Below are positions 1 to 8,089 of a stretch of 64,000 bases of DNA, piece by piece. A program made the translations under genes and the position numbers. Numbering within the stretch: the first letter of the stretch is position 1; every line of letters begins with the position of its first letter. The notes below the pieces were generated by a model, which was given only the letters and a program-made list of their open reading frames with translations, searched no databases and had not been told where the DNA came from. Source of the stretch: JACJYM01 sp965230495 (GTDB lineage: Bacteria; Bacteroidota; Bacteroidia; Chitinophagales; Saprospiraceae); NCBI GenBank assembly GCA_965230495.1, contig OZ246004.1:1922001-1986000 (forward strand), in the 5' to 3' direction.

Positions 1-951
1 ATGAGTAATGTTGCCATTGAAAAAATGGATCCATTTAACAGAAAATGTGATACCAATAACAGTTTATTGGCCATATGGATCGCTAACCTTGGAGCGACAT
101 TTTTTGGAGGAATGACCAATTTAGATGGACTTGCTAAAAGTACTACAAACACTGTAGCAGGTGCAGTAACGAAGTTATCTAACTTGTTTACTTCTGCCTT
201 TCTTTTTTTGGTTGTTTTGTTCCCTATTGTTATAACAACTTTACCGGAATACGCTCTGGGAATAATAATGGTTTATTCCGGCTGGAAAATGATTGCCAAT
301 ATTACACATGTAAGAGCGGAGGGTAGGTATGCCTTAATACTTGCGGGTGTTTGTGGTTTATTAGTTTTTAAACTTGGAATATTTGAAGGTTTACTAATTG
401 TTTTGGCTGCACATGCTATAATCCAATTTATTTTCATGAAAAGATTAGGAAAATCAAATCAAGAAATTTGGAATCAATTTAAAAGTTCCTTTTCTGACAA
501 GCCAATATTTAAACTTGAAAGTGAGGACGCTCTTATTGACCCACAAGTTCCTATCTATAACAAACTGATTCATAATGTAAATACAAAGAACATTAACGGC
601 ATATTGGCATTGTATCATGATAGTGCTGTTCTTGTACCGTCCTTTTCAAGTAGAATAAGGAGAAACAGAGAGGAAATAAAGGACTATTACTCTACTTTGT
701 TCAAAATGGATGATTTAGTTCTTTCAAAAGATGAGATTTATCTGAACAAAACTGAGGGACAAAGAATAGATTCAGGAATTTATAATATTTCATGGAGCAA
801 CGGTGGTTCAAGGACAAATTATAAATTAAACTTTCTAATGGTTATTGAGAATGAGAAGATAATTGCACATCAATCAAGTTACCATCACTCAAATAACATC
901 TCCATATCACGTTGGGTTGATGACAAGGAAAAAGGTAGTTTTGTAATGTAA
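1..951 (+). CDS. SulP-type anion transporter, C-terminal part, with NTF2-like C-terminal domain (partial at window edge)
   Basis: The first ~35 residues (EKMDPFNRK, then an FFGGM segment) match the stretch of SulP/SLC26 transporters that precedes the last membrane helices. The gene therefore very likely begins upstream of the window, and the ATG at base 1 is internal. Hydrophobic helices follow at about residues 60-85, 86-103, 108-126 and 127-147. SulP proteins normally end in a cytoplasmic STAS domain. Here residues ~180-295 instead look like an NTF2/SnoaL (DUF4440-type) fold: a helix with an NVNTKNINGILALYHDSAV-like start, then strands ending in an HQSSYHH segment. SulP proteins carry sulfate, bicarbonate or other anions; the substrate cannot be told here. 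A strong hairpin terminator follows 77 bases after the stop. The family call is fairly sure and the NTF2-like call moderately sure. Confidence 0.7.
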   Translation: MSNVAIEKMDPFNRKCDTNNSLLAIWIANLGATFFGGMTNLDGLAKSTTNTVAGAVTKLSNLFTSAFLFLVVLFPIVITTLPEYALGIIMVYSGWKMIANITHVRAEGRYALILAGVCGLLVFKLGIFEGLLIVLAAHAIIQFIFMKRLGKSNQEIWNQFKSSFSDKPIFKLESEDALIDPQVPIYNKLIHNVNTKNINGILALYHDSAVLVPSFSSRIRRNREEIKDYYSTLFKMDDLVLSKDEIYLNKTEGQRIDSGIYNISWSNGGSRTNYKLNFLMVIENEKIIAHQSSYHHSNNISISRWVDDKEKGSFVM

Positions 952-1027
952 TACTCCTCTTATAAACTTTAAATAAAATACGAGTAAATCTTCATTAACG
1001 ACAATTAACTGATATCAGTTGTTTTGT

Positions 1028-1063
1028 TAAAGCTCCTAGTAAAACCTTAAACTAGGAGCTTTA
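1028..1063 (+). terminator. Intrinsic terminator after the SulP-type gene
   Basis: A perfect 13-bp inverted repeat (TAAAGCTCCTAGT and its complement) flanks a 10-base A/T loop. It lies 77 bases downstream of the plus-strand stop. T-rich flanks are short on both sides, so it may act for either strand. Confidence 0.75.
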
Positions 1064-1123
1064 CATATATTCTCCACCCAATAATATATTTCGTTTCTAC
1101 AAAAAATTAACGAAAGAATTATT

Positions 1124-1482
1124 TTATCCATTAAAGGATGGATCTTTTACGGGAATGCCGATTCTTTGAGCTAAATTTTGAAGCAAAAGGATTTCTTCAA
1201 GATAAGGTTTATGTAAATCCAGATATTGATATAAATTTCTGATTTCTTTATTATACTCTTCCTTTTATTCTAGCGTTTTATGATTATCACGTTTTACATA
1301 CTATTCAATACTTTGGGTTTCGGATGGTCTTAATAATATATTACGAAATTATAGTCAATCAAAGAAATACCAAAGTTTTAAAAAAAAATACAGTTATAAG
1401 GCCTTATATCTTTATTTATGTTCATGAACAAGTTTTACAGTTTCCGATCCTAATCAAAGGCTTATCTTTTTTCCATATACAT
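1124..1482 (-). pseudogene. Decayed ~120-codon gene downstream of acpH, family unknown
   Basis: On the minus strand a strong Shine-Dalgarno (AAGGAGG at 1490-1496) sits 7 bases before an ATG at 1482. That frame stops after six codons, just past an A6 run. Removing one A opens a frame reading DKPLIRIGNCKTCS, which then stops. Further down, one frame holds protein-like sequence broken by two stops, ending in an uninterrupted 46-codon stretch (1124-1264) that includes NLYQYLDLHKPYLEE and LAQRIGIPVKDPSFNG, then TAA. The end vaguely recalls the helical region of AraC-type regulators, but the match is too weak to name a family. It would have been the last gene of the purM-acpH operon. Chance open frames cannot be excluded. 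Confidence 0.35.
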
Positions 1483-1503
1483 TACAATTCCTCCTTCCGT
1501 CAA

Positions 1504-2085
1504 CTAACAATCACAAAAGCTGGTCACTTCTCTAATTATATCGGGAAAAAAGTTAAGAAAAATGACATTCAGTTCCTTCTCATAAAATTTTAAATCCTCT
1601 ACAGCAATATCAAAATTATTATCAAATTTAGCACGTCGATTGATAAAAGAAAAAGTTCTATGAATAGCTTCATAGCTATTGCAAGAACTCAAAAATCTAC
1701 TTTCAATCATACGTTTGATCTTACTATGATACCGATCTGGAAATTCTGATAACCCTTCTATCAACATATCATAACACTCTCTTTCAAACAATTCAAAAGG
1801 AGTAGACATAAACTCATTCCAATTAATAAATAGGAAATAATCAAACAGGACATCGGCAACAACCGTAGCATATTTCCCATGATTCGTAGAAAGAAGCTTA
1901 GTTGCCTTTTTTACTTCAGGATGGGCATCTGTATAACTATCTATCAATCTGTGCAGCTCTATACCATCATAAATCTGTGACCTTAATACCTTTTGTTCTT
2001 TGAAACTAAGGATGTCTCCCATAAAATTACCGATCAGATGGTCTCTATTGCCACATGACAATACCATATGTGCCAAATAATTCAT
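1504..2085 (-). CDS. acpH: Acyl carrier protein phosphodiesterase (AcpH family)
   Basis: At 193 residues it matches the AcpH length. The N-terminus MNYLAHMVLS, followed by LIGNFMGD and the GIELHRLIDSYTDAHPEV block, is the family signature. It carries the conserved His and Asp residues of an HD-like metal site. AcpH hydrolyses the phosphopantetheine link of holo-ACP to give apo-ACP in the cytoplasm. The ATG directly abuts the TAG stop of the upstream purM-like gene, so the two are probably translated together. A decayed gene follows on the same strand. Activity on ACP is inferred from family only; some homologues have not been shown to cleave ACP. Confidence 0.8.
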   Translation of the reverse strand: MNYLAHMVLSCGNRDHLIGNFMGDILSFKEQKVLRSQIYDGIELHRLIDSYTDAHPEVKKATKLLSTNHGKYATVVADVLFDYFLFINWNEFMSTPFELFERECYDMLIEGLSEFPDRYHSKIKRMIESRFLSSCNSYEAIHRTFSFINRRAKFDNNFDIAVEDLKFYEKELNVIFLNFFPDIIREVTSFCDC

Positions 2086-3255
2086 CTAGCTAAACTCTTC
2101 ACCCATAACATGAAGGGTCAGTACATCAGATGGCTCTACTCTTCCAATTAATTGTGCATCAATATTATACATATTCGATATTTCTACAATATCATGTGCC
2201 ACTCCTATATCATCCACATAAAATTCCAACCGTGTTCCACAATTAAACACCTGATACATCTCTCTCATACTGACACCTGATTCCTCCTTAATTACTTCAA
2301 ATAAAGGTGGAAGATCAAAAAGATTGTCTTTAATTATTTTTACAGGTTGATCACAAAACTTCAGCACTTTGGTATGTGCTCCTCCCGTGTTATGGATAAT
2401 CGATTGAATATTTGATTTATATTTCTTTAGTGCATCTTGAATCACAGGTATAAATGTACGAGTAGGTGATAATACTAACTTTCCATAAGTGATTTGTTCT
2501 CCATTTATGTCTATCGTATCATCAAGTTTTTTGGATCCGCAAAAGATTACTTCTTTATCAACATTAGGATCATAGCATTCAGTATACTTATCTCTGTATA
2601 TAGGGGCAAAAACATCATGTCTGGCAGATGTTAATCCATTACTTCCCATTCCTCCATTATATTCGCTTTCATAGCTCGCCTTGCCAAAAGATGCCAGACC
2701 CACTATATATGCCCCTGGTCTGATCTTTGACTCTATCACGTCTTTTCTCTTCATTCTTGCAAAAGCAGTATATCCTACATCCGCTGTACGTACAATGTCG
2801 CCTACATCAGCCGTCTCTCCCCCAGCCAATTGTATAGAAACTCCTAATGACCTCAATTTTTCAATGTAATCATTGGCATGCTGAATAATCGTAGCAATCA
2901 CTTCTCCAGTCACAAGATTTTTATTTCTTCCAATAGTGGAAGAAAGTATGATATTATCAGTGCATCCTACACAGGCCATATCATCAAGGTTCATTACAAT
3001 TGCATCTTCCACAATTCCTTTCCAGACTGAAATATCTCCTGTTTCCTTCCAATACATATATGCCAAACTGGTCTTTGTACCTGCTGTATCTGCATGCATC
3101 AGATTGCAATAATCAGTATCCCCTCCTACGTAATCAGGAAGTATTTTGCAAAAGGCATAAGGATACAGACCTTTATCTAGTCCTTTGATCGCTTTATGCA
3201 CTTCGGACTTGGAAGCTGACACTCCCCTCTTATCGTATTTAAGTATTTCGCTCAA
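2086..3255 (-). CDS. purM: Phosphoribosylformylglycinamidine cyclo-ligase (AIR synthetase)
   Basis: 389 residues of the PurM/AIR-synthase superfamily. The N-terminal half carries the ATP-binding region (HADTAGTKTSLA, then a DAIVMNLDDMACVG motif) and the glycine-rich QLAGGETADVGDIVRTADV block. The C-terminal half has IIHNTGGAHTKV and EMYQVFNCGTRLEFY, close to the PurM consensus GMGGI and FNMGIG regions. PurM converts FGAM to AIR in de novo purine synthesis. The protein is longer than the ~345-residue Escherichia coli enzyme, as in other Bacteroidota PurM proteins. It lies 25 bases after the HerA-like ATPase gene and abuts acpH, forming a three-gene minus operon. A related PurM-superfamily enzyme is the main alternative. 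Confidence 0.78.
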   Translation of the reverse strand: MSEILKYDKRGVSASKSEVHKAIKGLDKGLYPYAFCKILPDYVGGDTDYCNLMHADTAGTKTSLAYMYWKETGDISVWKGIVEDAIVMNLDDMACVGCTDNIILSSTIGRNKNLVTGEVIATIIQHANDYIEKLRSLGVSIQLAGGETADVGDIVRTADVGYTAFARMKRKDVIESKIRPGAYIVGLASFGKASYESEYNGGMGSNGLTSARHDVFAPIYRDKYTECYDPNVDKEVIFCGSKKLDDTIDINGEQITYGKLVLSPTRTFIPVIQDALKKYKSNIQSIIHNTGGAHTKVLKFCDQPVKIIKDNLFDLPPLFEVIKEESGVSMREMYQVFNCGTRLEFYVDDIGVAHDIVEISNMYNIDAQLIGRVEPSDVLTLHVMGEEFS

Positions 3256-3280
3256 TTGGCTGTCTTTTTTTTAAACTTTT

Positions 3281-4837
3281 TTACCACCAACCAGACTTCT
3301 TCTTTCTTCTTCTCCTCGTTGTCTTGATTCCTAGCACCCCTAATAATCCCCTAGTAATCTCACGAGCTACTGTCCGTCCTATTTGTCTGGTAGTAGTGCT
3401 ATTAAGTACTTTTTCCATAGTAGACTTCTCTCCCCTACTCCTTCTGATTGTCTCCTGAACTTCTTCACTCTGAGCTTCTTCAATTTTTCCTGAAAGAATC
3501 TCATAAGCACTTTCCCTATCTATTACTTCATCATATTTACCCACTAATTTAGATTGTCCAATCAGGTGATCCATTTCCTTTTTCGTCAATACATCCATTC
3601 TTGACTGTGGTGCTCTTAAATAGGTATGAACCAATGGTGTTGGAATTCCTTTTTCATTTAGTGCTGTTACCAAAGCTTCACCTATTCCCATATTGGTCAA
3701 CAACTCCTCGGTTTCGTAATGTTCGGTTATAGGAAAGTTCTGTGCCGCCAATTTTATTGCTTTTCTGTCTTTAGCTGTAAATGCTCTTAAAGCATGTTGC
3801 ACCTTTAACCCTAGTTGTCCTAACACATCGTCCGGCACATCATCTGGATTCTGAGTGATAAAAAACACTCCAATTCCCTTTGATCTGATCAATTTAATGA
3901 TAGTTTCTATTTGGTTAAGCAATACCTTTGACGCTTCTTCGAATACCAAATGAGCTTCATCTATAAACAAACAAAGCTTAGGTTTATCCATGTCTCCCTC
4001 TTCAGGGAAAGTGGTATATATTTCTGCTAAAATTTGCAACATAAAAGTAGAAAAGAGCTTAGGTTTATCTTGAATATCTGTAACTCTCAAAATAGAAACA
4101 ACTCCCTTACCCTCTTCGTCATGTCGACAAAGGTCCTTGGGATCAAAAGATTTTTCTCCAAAAAACAACTCAGCTCCCTGTTGTTCCAGTTCAATCAGTT
4201 TTCTTATAATTGTATTCACTGAAGTTGATGAAACCCTACCATATTCCTCTTTAACTTCCTCTTTACCTTCATTAGTGACATATTGCAATGCCTTTTTTAA
4301 ATCTTCTAGGTCAAGAAGAGGTAATTGACGATCGTCGCAATATTTGAAAATCAATGCCATAATACCCTGCTGAGTATCATTAAGGTCTAATATTTTGGAA
4401 AATAAAACCGGTCCAAATTCAGTAACCGTAGCACGAAGCCTCACTCCCTTCTCGTTACTCAGTGACAAAAATTCAACTGGGCTACTACCTGCTATAAATG
4501 GAAATCCTATTTTTTCATGCCTTTCATCAATTTTCGGATGTCCACTACTGGGAACTGCAATACCACTTAAATCTCCTTTCACATCCATTATTAGGGAAGG
4601 TACTCCCTTTTCTGATAATTGTTCCGCAATTATTTGCAAAGTTTTAGACTTTCCTGTTCCAGTGGCTCCAGCTATCAATCCGTGCCTGTTTAAGGTGCTT
4701 AACGGTATCCGAATAAAGTTTTCACCATTTACTTCCTGTTCATATATAGAAGCACCCAATATGATAGATTCTCCTTCGAACTTATAACCATTATTTACCT
4801 CATCAACAAATAAGCCTCTTTTATCCATTGTTTTCAT
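3281..4837 (-). CDS. HerA/FtsK-like ATPase of the YjgR family (DUF853)
   Basis: 518 residues. The Walker A is GATGTGKS at residues 57-64 and the Walker B is LCLFIDEA at about 288-295. The characteristic block FFITQNPDDVPDDVLGQLG with downstream ALRAFTAKDRKA follows. The tail is very basic (RRRRKKK) and ends in GWW. This is the widespread YjgR/DUF853 family, a cytoplasmic P-loop ATPase related to HerA translocases; its physiological job is not established. It is the first gene of a minus operon with purM and acpH. A TAnnTTTG promoter lies only 16 bases before the ATG, so the leader is very short. A second in-frame ATG three codons in is an alternative start. Confidence 0.85.
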   Translation of the reverse strand: MKTMDKRGLFVDEVNNGYKFEGESIILGASIYEQEVNGENFIRIPLSTLNRHGLIAGATGTGKSKTLQIIAEQLSEKGVPSLIMDVKGDLSGIAVPSSGHPKIDERHEKIGFPFIAGSSPVEFLSLSNEKGVRLRATVTEFGPVLFSKILDLNDTQQGIMALIFKYCDDRQLPLLDLEDLKKALQYVTNEGKEEVKEEYGRVSSTSVNTIIRKLIELEQQGAELFFGEKSFDPKDLCRHDEEGKGVVSILRVTDIQDKPKLFSTFMLQILAEIYTTFPEEGDMDKPKLCLFIDEAHLVFEEASKVLLNQIETIIKLIRSKGIGVFFITQNPDDVPDDVLGQLGLKVQHALRAFTAKDRKAIKLAAQNFPITEHYETEELLTNMGIGEALVTALNEKGIPTPLVHTYLRAPQSRMDVLTKKEMDHLIGQSKLVGKYDEVIDRESAYEILSGKIEEAQSEEVQETIRRSRGEKSTMEKVLNSTTTRQIGRTVAREITRGLLGVLGIKTTRRRRKKKSGWW

Positions 4838-4853
4838 TGATACATTAAGTTCA

Positions 4854-4885
4854 CAAAATTAATATTATAATTTGTAATTGAGCAA
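4854..4885 (-). promoter_or_regulatory. Bacteroidota-type promoter for the YjgR-like operon
   Basis: On the minus strand TTG (4885-4883) is followed after 21 bases by TAATTTTG (4861-4854). This matches the Bacteroidota sigma-A pattern TTG-N17-23-TAnnTTTG. The ATG follows 16 bases later. Confidence 0.55.
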
Positions 4886-4996
4886 GATAATAAACCATAG
4901 ACTGGATAACACTCTTAATCACCTCTTTCCTTCAATTAACAAATTAATAACTCGTTATGAGATAATTATCCAGCATAAATATTAGCTATTTATTCA

Positions 4997-5004
4997 TACT
5001 TTTG
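4997..5004 (+). promoter_or_regulatory. TAnnTTTG promoter element for the TolB/TPR gene
   Basis: TACTTTTG on the plus strand lies 26 bases before the ATG, in the divergent intergenic region shared with the YjgR-like operon. A clear upstream TTG box at the usual distance is not visible, so this is a half-supported promoter. Confidence 0.45.
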
Positions 5005-5030
5005 TGATGAACTTTAAATTGTGTTTTTAA

Positions 5031-7328
5031 ATGAGCTCTCTGGGTAATAATTTTTTAATGGAACTTTGGCAGCGAAGATTCTTCTATTATTTCGCTACTT
5101 TTTTGGGAATTGCTTGGGTCCTCATTCAATTTACAAACTTTTTGACAGACCGTTATAATCTAACTGATATATGGGTGGAAAGAGTAGGATTGTTTCTTAT
5201 CCTATTGACTCCGACTATTATTCTCTTCATTTATAATCACGGCAAACCAGGTCCTGATGAATGGAAACCTTATGAAAAGAACCTCTACCCTCTCAATATA
5301 ATCCTAGCTTTGGTTGCCCCTATGCTTTTGGTTTCTGGTCATGCCAGTCCAAGTACCACTCAAATTCAGCTAACTACAGAAACGGGAGATACAATAACAA
5401 GGGAAGTCCATAATATTGAGCATACCTATCGAATTCAATTTTTCCCTCTGGAGATGAAAGGCCTTGATCAAGAAGAAAGCTGGATTAAAGAAGGAATTCC
5501 GTTTTTATCAAAATTTGATCTGGAACAGGACATGAGATTCTACAGTACTTCTTTATCAAGAATTCAGGCGGAAATAAGAGATGCGGGATATGACAGTAGC
5601 GATAAAGTCCCGTATTCGGTACTTGTCAAGATCAGCAACGATCTTTATGGAGATTATTTTGTCGATGGAAGCCTAAGTAAGACAGATGATAATAAATATG
5701 AGGCTACCATCAATTTAAATAAAACCTCCTCCGCCAAGCAAATTGAAAGTGAAACCTTTGTTAGTGACAGCTTTTATGATATTGTGGACAATATTTCAAA
5801 CTTCATAAAAGGCTACACCGTAGGAGAACAAACAGAGATGTCTGAAAAAGTGCTTGATCTCCCCGCTTCTGATATTATTTCAACCAATCCTGAGGTTCTT
5901 AAATTACTAATGAAGACCCAAAATAACAATGAAGAAGATTTCGAAGAAAACATTAGTCAGACGTATGACGACATTCTGAAGACAACACAGATAGATCCTA
6001 ACTGTGCTGCTTGTTATCAACAAGTCATAAGATATAAAATGGTTCAAAATGTTCCTCATCAAGAGGATATGGAAAAAATGTTGGAGTCTTCAAGAAATGC
6101 CCCTGAAAGACTTCAATTCGAATACAAATATTTGTATTACCTACAGAAAAATGAAGTTGACAAAGCTATGAAGCTTTGCGAAATGTGGAAAAAACTATAT
6201 CCTCGAGATTCTAAGCCATACTACAATCTTATTTACTTTAATAATGTCGGATTAAACAAAAACAAAGCCATCAAAGTAGGTGAAGAAGCTCTTGCTAATG
6301 GGATAGGAGGTTCTATATATGTAGATCTTGCTAAATTATATGCGGATCAAAAAAACACATCTAAGGCAGATTCTCTTATCAAAATATTTGAAAAAAAATA
6401 CCCTGTTAAGGCTAAGAAAAATACGGTATTAAGCGATGTATACACAAGTTTAGGAGATTATAAAAGAGCTGGAGAAATATTGGATGAAAAGATGTTATTA
6501 AACCCAAATGATCGTGCACTGATAAATAAACTGATTAATCTCAAATTAAAAACAGGAGAAATAGATGTTATTCCTGACTTACTTCAAAATGCGTATCGTG
6601 TTTCCAAAGATCTCAATGATACGTTAAGTGTCCAAAAGACCGAAATGCAATATTACAAAAGCACTGGGCAACTAAAAAAAGCGATAGCTACCGAAGAAGT
6701 TTATCGAAATAAATTTTTCAAAATCAGGCCTAAGATTGCCTATATACAAGAATTGTATCAAAATTCTTCAATGTTTTCTTTAAATGAAGATTATGAGGCT
6801 ATGAAGAATTACCTCGAGCTAATATATGACATTTATCCTTTGGGCAAGCAACTTACGATGGGCTTAAACCAATATGTACTCAGTGTAGCAAAAGAGGATA
6901 CTGAAGATTTTCTTGCTAACTACGAAAAGTATAAATCCTTTCAAACCATGTCCATGGGAGAAAATGGAGCTTTGATGTGTGATGCTTTCAAGGGTTATCT
7001 TACTAAGGATTACAACGAAGCCTTTGCTAAATTTAAAGAGTTTAGTGACAAGACTGGTAATGATTTGGTTGATTTAGGTAGAATGGTTGCTAAAGCAGCA
7101 AGACTTCAAGATGATGAAAAACTTGCTCAAGAATTTTTTGCTAATGTTGACCAATATCATTCTTATAATCTTGACTCTAATATTGAGTATGCACTTTTTT
7201 TAATAGAAAAAGAAGATAAGAAAAATGCTAGAAAAGTATTAGACAGGATCCTCCAAATTGGAAAATATGCCGATGACGATGTCGTGGTGATCAATGAGGC
7301 AAATGAATTAATTACTAAACTTCAATAA
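5031..7328 (+). CDS. Membrane-anchored TolB-like/TPR protein
   Basis: 765 residues. Three hydrophobic segments at about residues 17-37, 48-66 and 84-103 follow an ELWQRRFFYY start. This start resembles the N-terminal anchor (F-W-x-E-L-K-R-R) of Bacteroidota proteins that join a TolB/FlgO-like domain to TPR repeats, often with a nucleotide cyclase or response domain. Residues ~125-265 look like that TolB-like domain (IQFFPLEMKG near the start, then NDLYGDYFVDGSLS). From ~300 to the end there are TPR-like helical repeats, with CAAC in the first and several hydrophobic pair motifs. No catalytic domain is visible. It probably acts as a periplasmic or cytoplasmic scaffold. A second ATG at 5058 (MELWQRR) is a plausible alternative start. 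Its stop overlaps the start of the next gene. Confidence 0.7.
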   Translation: MSSLGNNFLMELWQRRFFYYFATFLGIAWVLIQFTNFLTDRYNLTDIWVERVGLFLILLTPTIILFIYNHGKPGPDEWKPYEKNLYPLNIILALVAPMLLVSGHASPSTTQIQLTTETGDTITREVHNIEHTYRIQFFPLEMKGLDQEESWIKEGIPFLSKFDLEQDMRFYSTSLSRIQAEIRDAGYDSSDKVPYSVLVKISNDLYGDYFVDGSLSKTDDNKYEATINLNKTSSAKQIESETFVSDSFYDIVDNISNFIKGYTVGEQTEMSEKVLDLPASDIISTNPEVLKLLMKTQNNNEEDFEENISQTYDDILKTTQIDPNCAACYQQVIRYKMVQNVPHQEDMEKMLESSRNAPERLQFEYKYLYYLQKNEVDKAMKLCEMWKKLYPRDSKPYYNLIYFNNVGLNKNKAIKVGEEALANGIGGSIYVDLAKLYADQKNTSKADSLIKIFEKKYPVKAKKNTVLSDVYTSLGDYKRAGEILDEKMLLNPNDRALINKLINLKLKTGEIDVIPDLLQNAYRVSKDLNDTLSVQKTEMQYYKSTGQLKKAIATEEVYRNKFFKIRPKIAYIQELYQNSSMFSLNEDYEAMKNYLELIYDIYPLGKQLTMGLNQYVLSVAKEDTEDFLANYEKYKSFQTMSMGENGALMCDAFKGYLTKDYNEAFAKFKEFSDKTGNDLVDLGRMVAKAARLQDDEKLAQEFFANVDQYHSYNLDSNIEYALFLIEKEDKKNARKVLDRILQIGKYADDDVVVINEANELITKLQ

Positions 7329-8089
7329 TGCAGATCAGGGTTCATCATTCTGGGCAAGATTATACCGTAGACTTGGACCAGCCCATCGACATTTCTATCC
7401 CTCTGATCTCTGGAGCGGAAGGACCTAATTGTTTTTGGGCACCACCTTTTGAAACTTCTCCATTAAAAGCTGGAGATTTCATAGGTTCGTTGGAAGCTGG
7501 AGCCCCTGTTAACTTCTATAACATCAAATTGAACCCTCATGGCAATGGCACCCATACTGAATGTGTAGGCCATATCAAAAAAGGCAATTATTCCATCAAT
7601 GATTCTCTGAAAAGATTTCACTTTATTACACAACTTATCACCGTTCTTCCTCAAAAAATAGAGAATGACGATAGAATAGTTAATAAGAGTCAGGTCATTC
7701 CCTATCTTTCAAAAGATATCAATGCTTTGATTATCCGTACGCAACCAAATCATCCTGACAAATTGAATAAAGTGTATAGCGGCACCAACCCATGCTATCT
7801 GGATCATCAATTGGTTAAGGAATTAGTCGAAAGAGGGATTAATCATTTGATTGTTGATCTTCCATCTATTGATAAAGAAGAGGATGGTGGAGAGCTTTTG
7901 GCCCACCATGCTTTCTGGATTGAAGGCGAAAAGATACATGATGATCGTACCATCACTGAAATGGTATTCGTACCCGATAGCATCAAGGATGGCAATTATT
8001 TTCTCAACATACAAATCACAAGTATGATATTAGATGCAAGTCCAAGTAAACTCTTGTTATATGAGTTGATCAAAATTGAAACTTGTTAG
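7328..8089 (+). CDS. Cyclase-family hydrolase (kynurenine formamidase-like)
   Basis: 253 residues of the PF04199 cyclase family. The key motif is HGNGTHTECVGH, a version of the HxGTHxDxxxH metal-binding signature in which Glu replaces the usual Asp. A later DLPSIDKEEDGG...HHAFW region is also typical. The family includes bacterial arylformamidase (KynB) and various amide or ester hydrolases using Zn or Mn. No other kynurenine-pathway gene is nearby, so the substrate is open. The ATG overlaps the TAA of the TolB/TPR gene (TAATG), so translation is coupled. Its stop codon overlaps the stop of the convergent PLP-lyase gene by four bases. Confidence 0.75.
   Translation: MQIRVHHSGQDYTVDLDQPIDISIPLISGAEGPNCFWAPPFETSPLKAGDFIGSLEAGAPVNFYNIKLNPHGNGTHTECVGHIKKGNYSINDSLKRFHFITQLITVLPQKIENDDRIVNKSQVIPYLSKDINALIIRTQPNHPDKLNKVYSGTNPCYLDHQLVKELVERGINHLIVDLPSIDKEEDGGELLAHHAFWIEGEKIHDDRTITEMVFVPDSIKDGNYFLNIQITSMILDASPSKLLLYELIKIETC

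Noticed and set aside
1324..1593. Plus-strand 89-codon open frame in the gap before acpH
   Set aside because: It overlaps the 3' end of acpH on the other strand, has a low-complexity, basic translation and no family resemblance.
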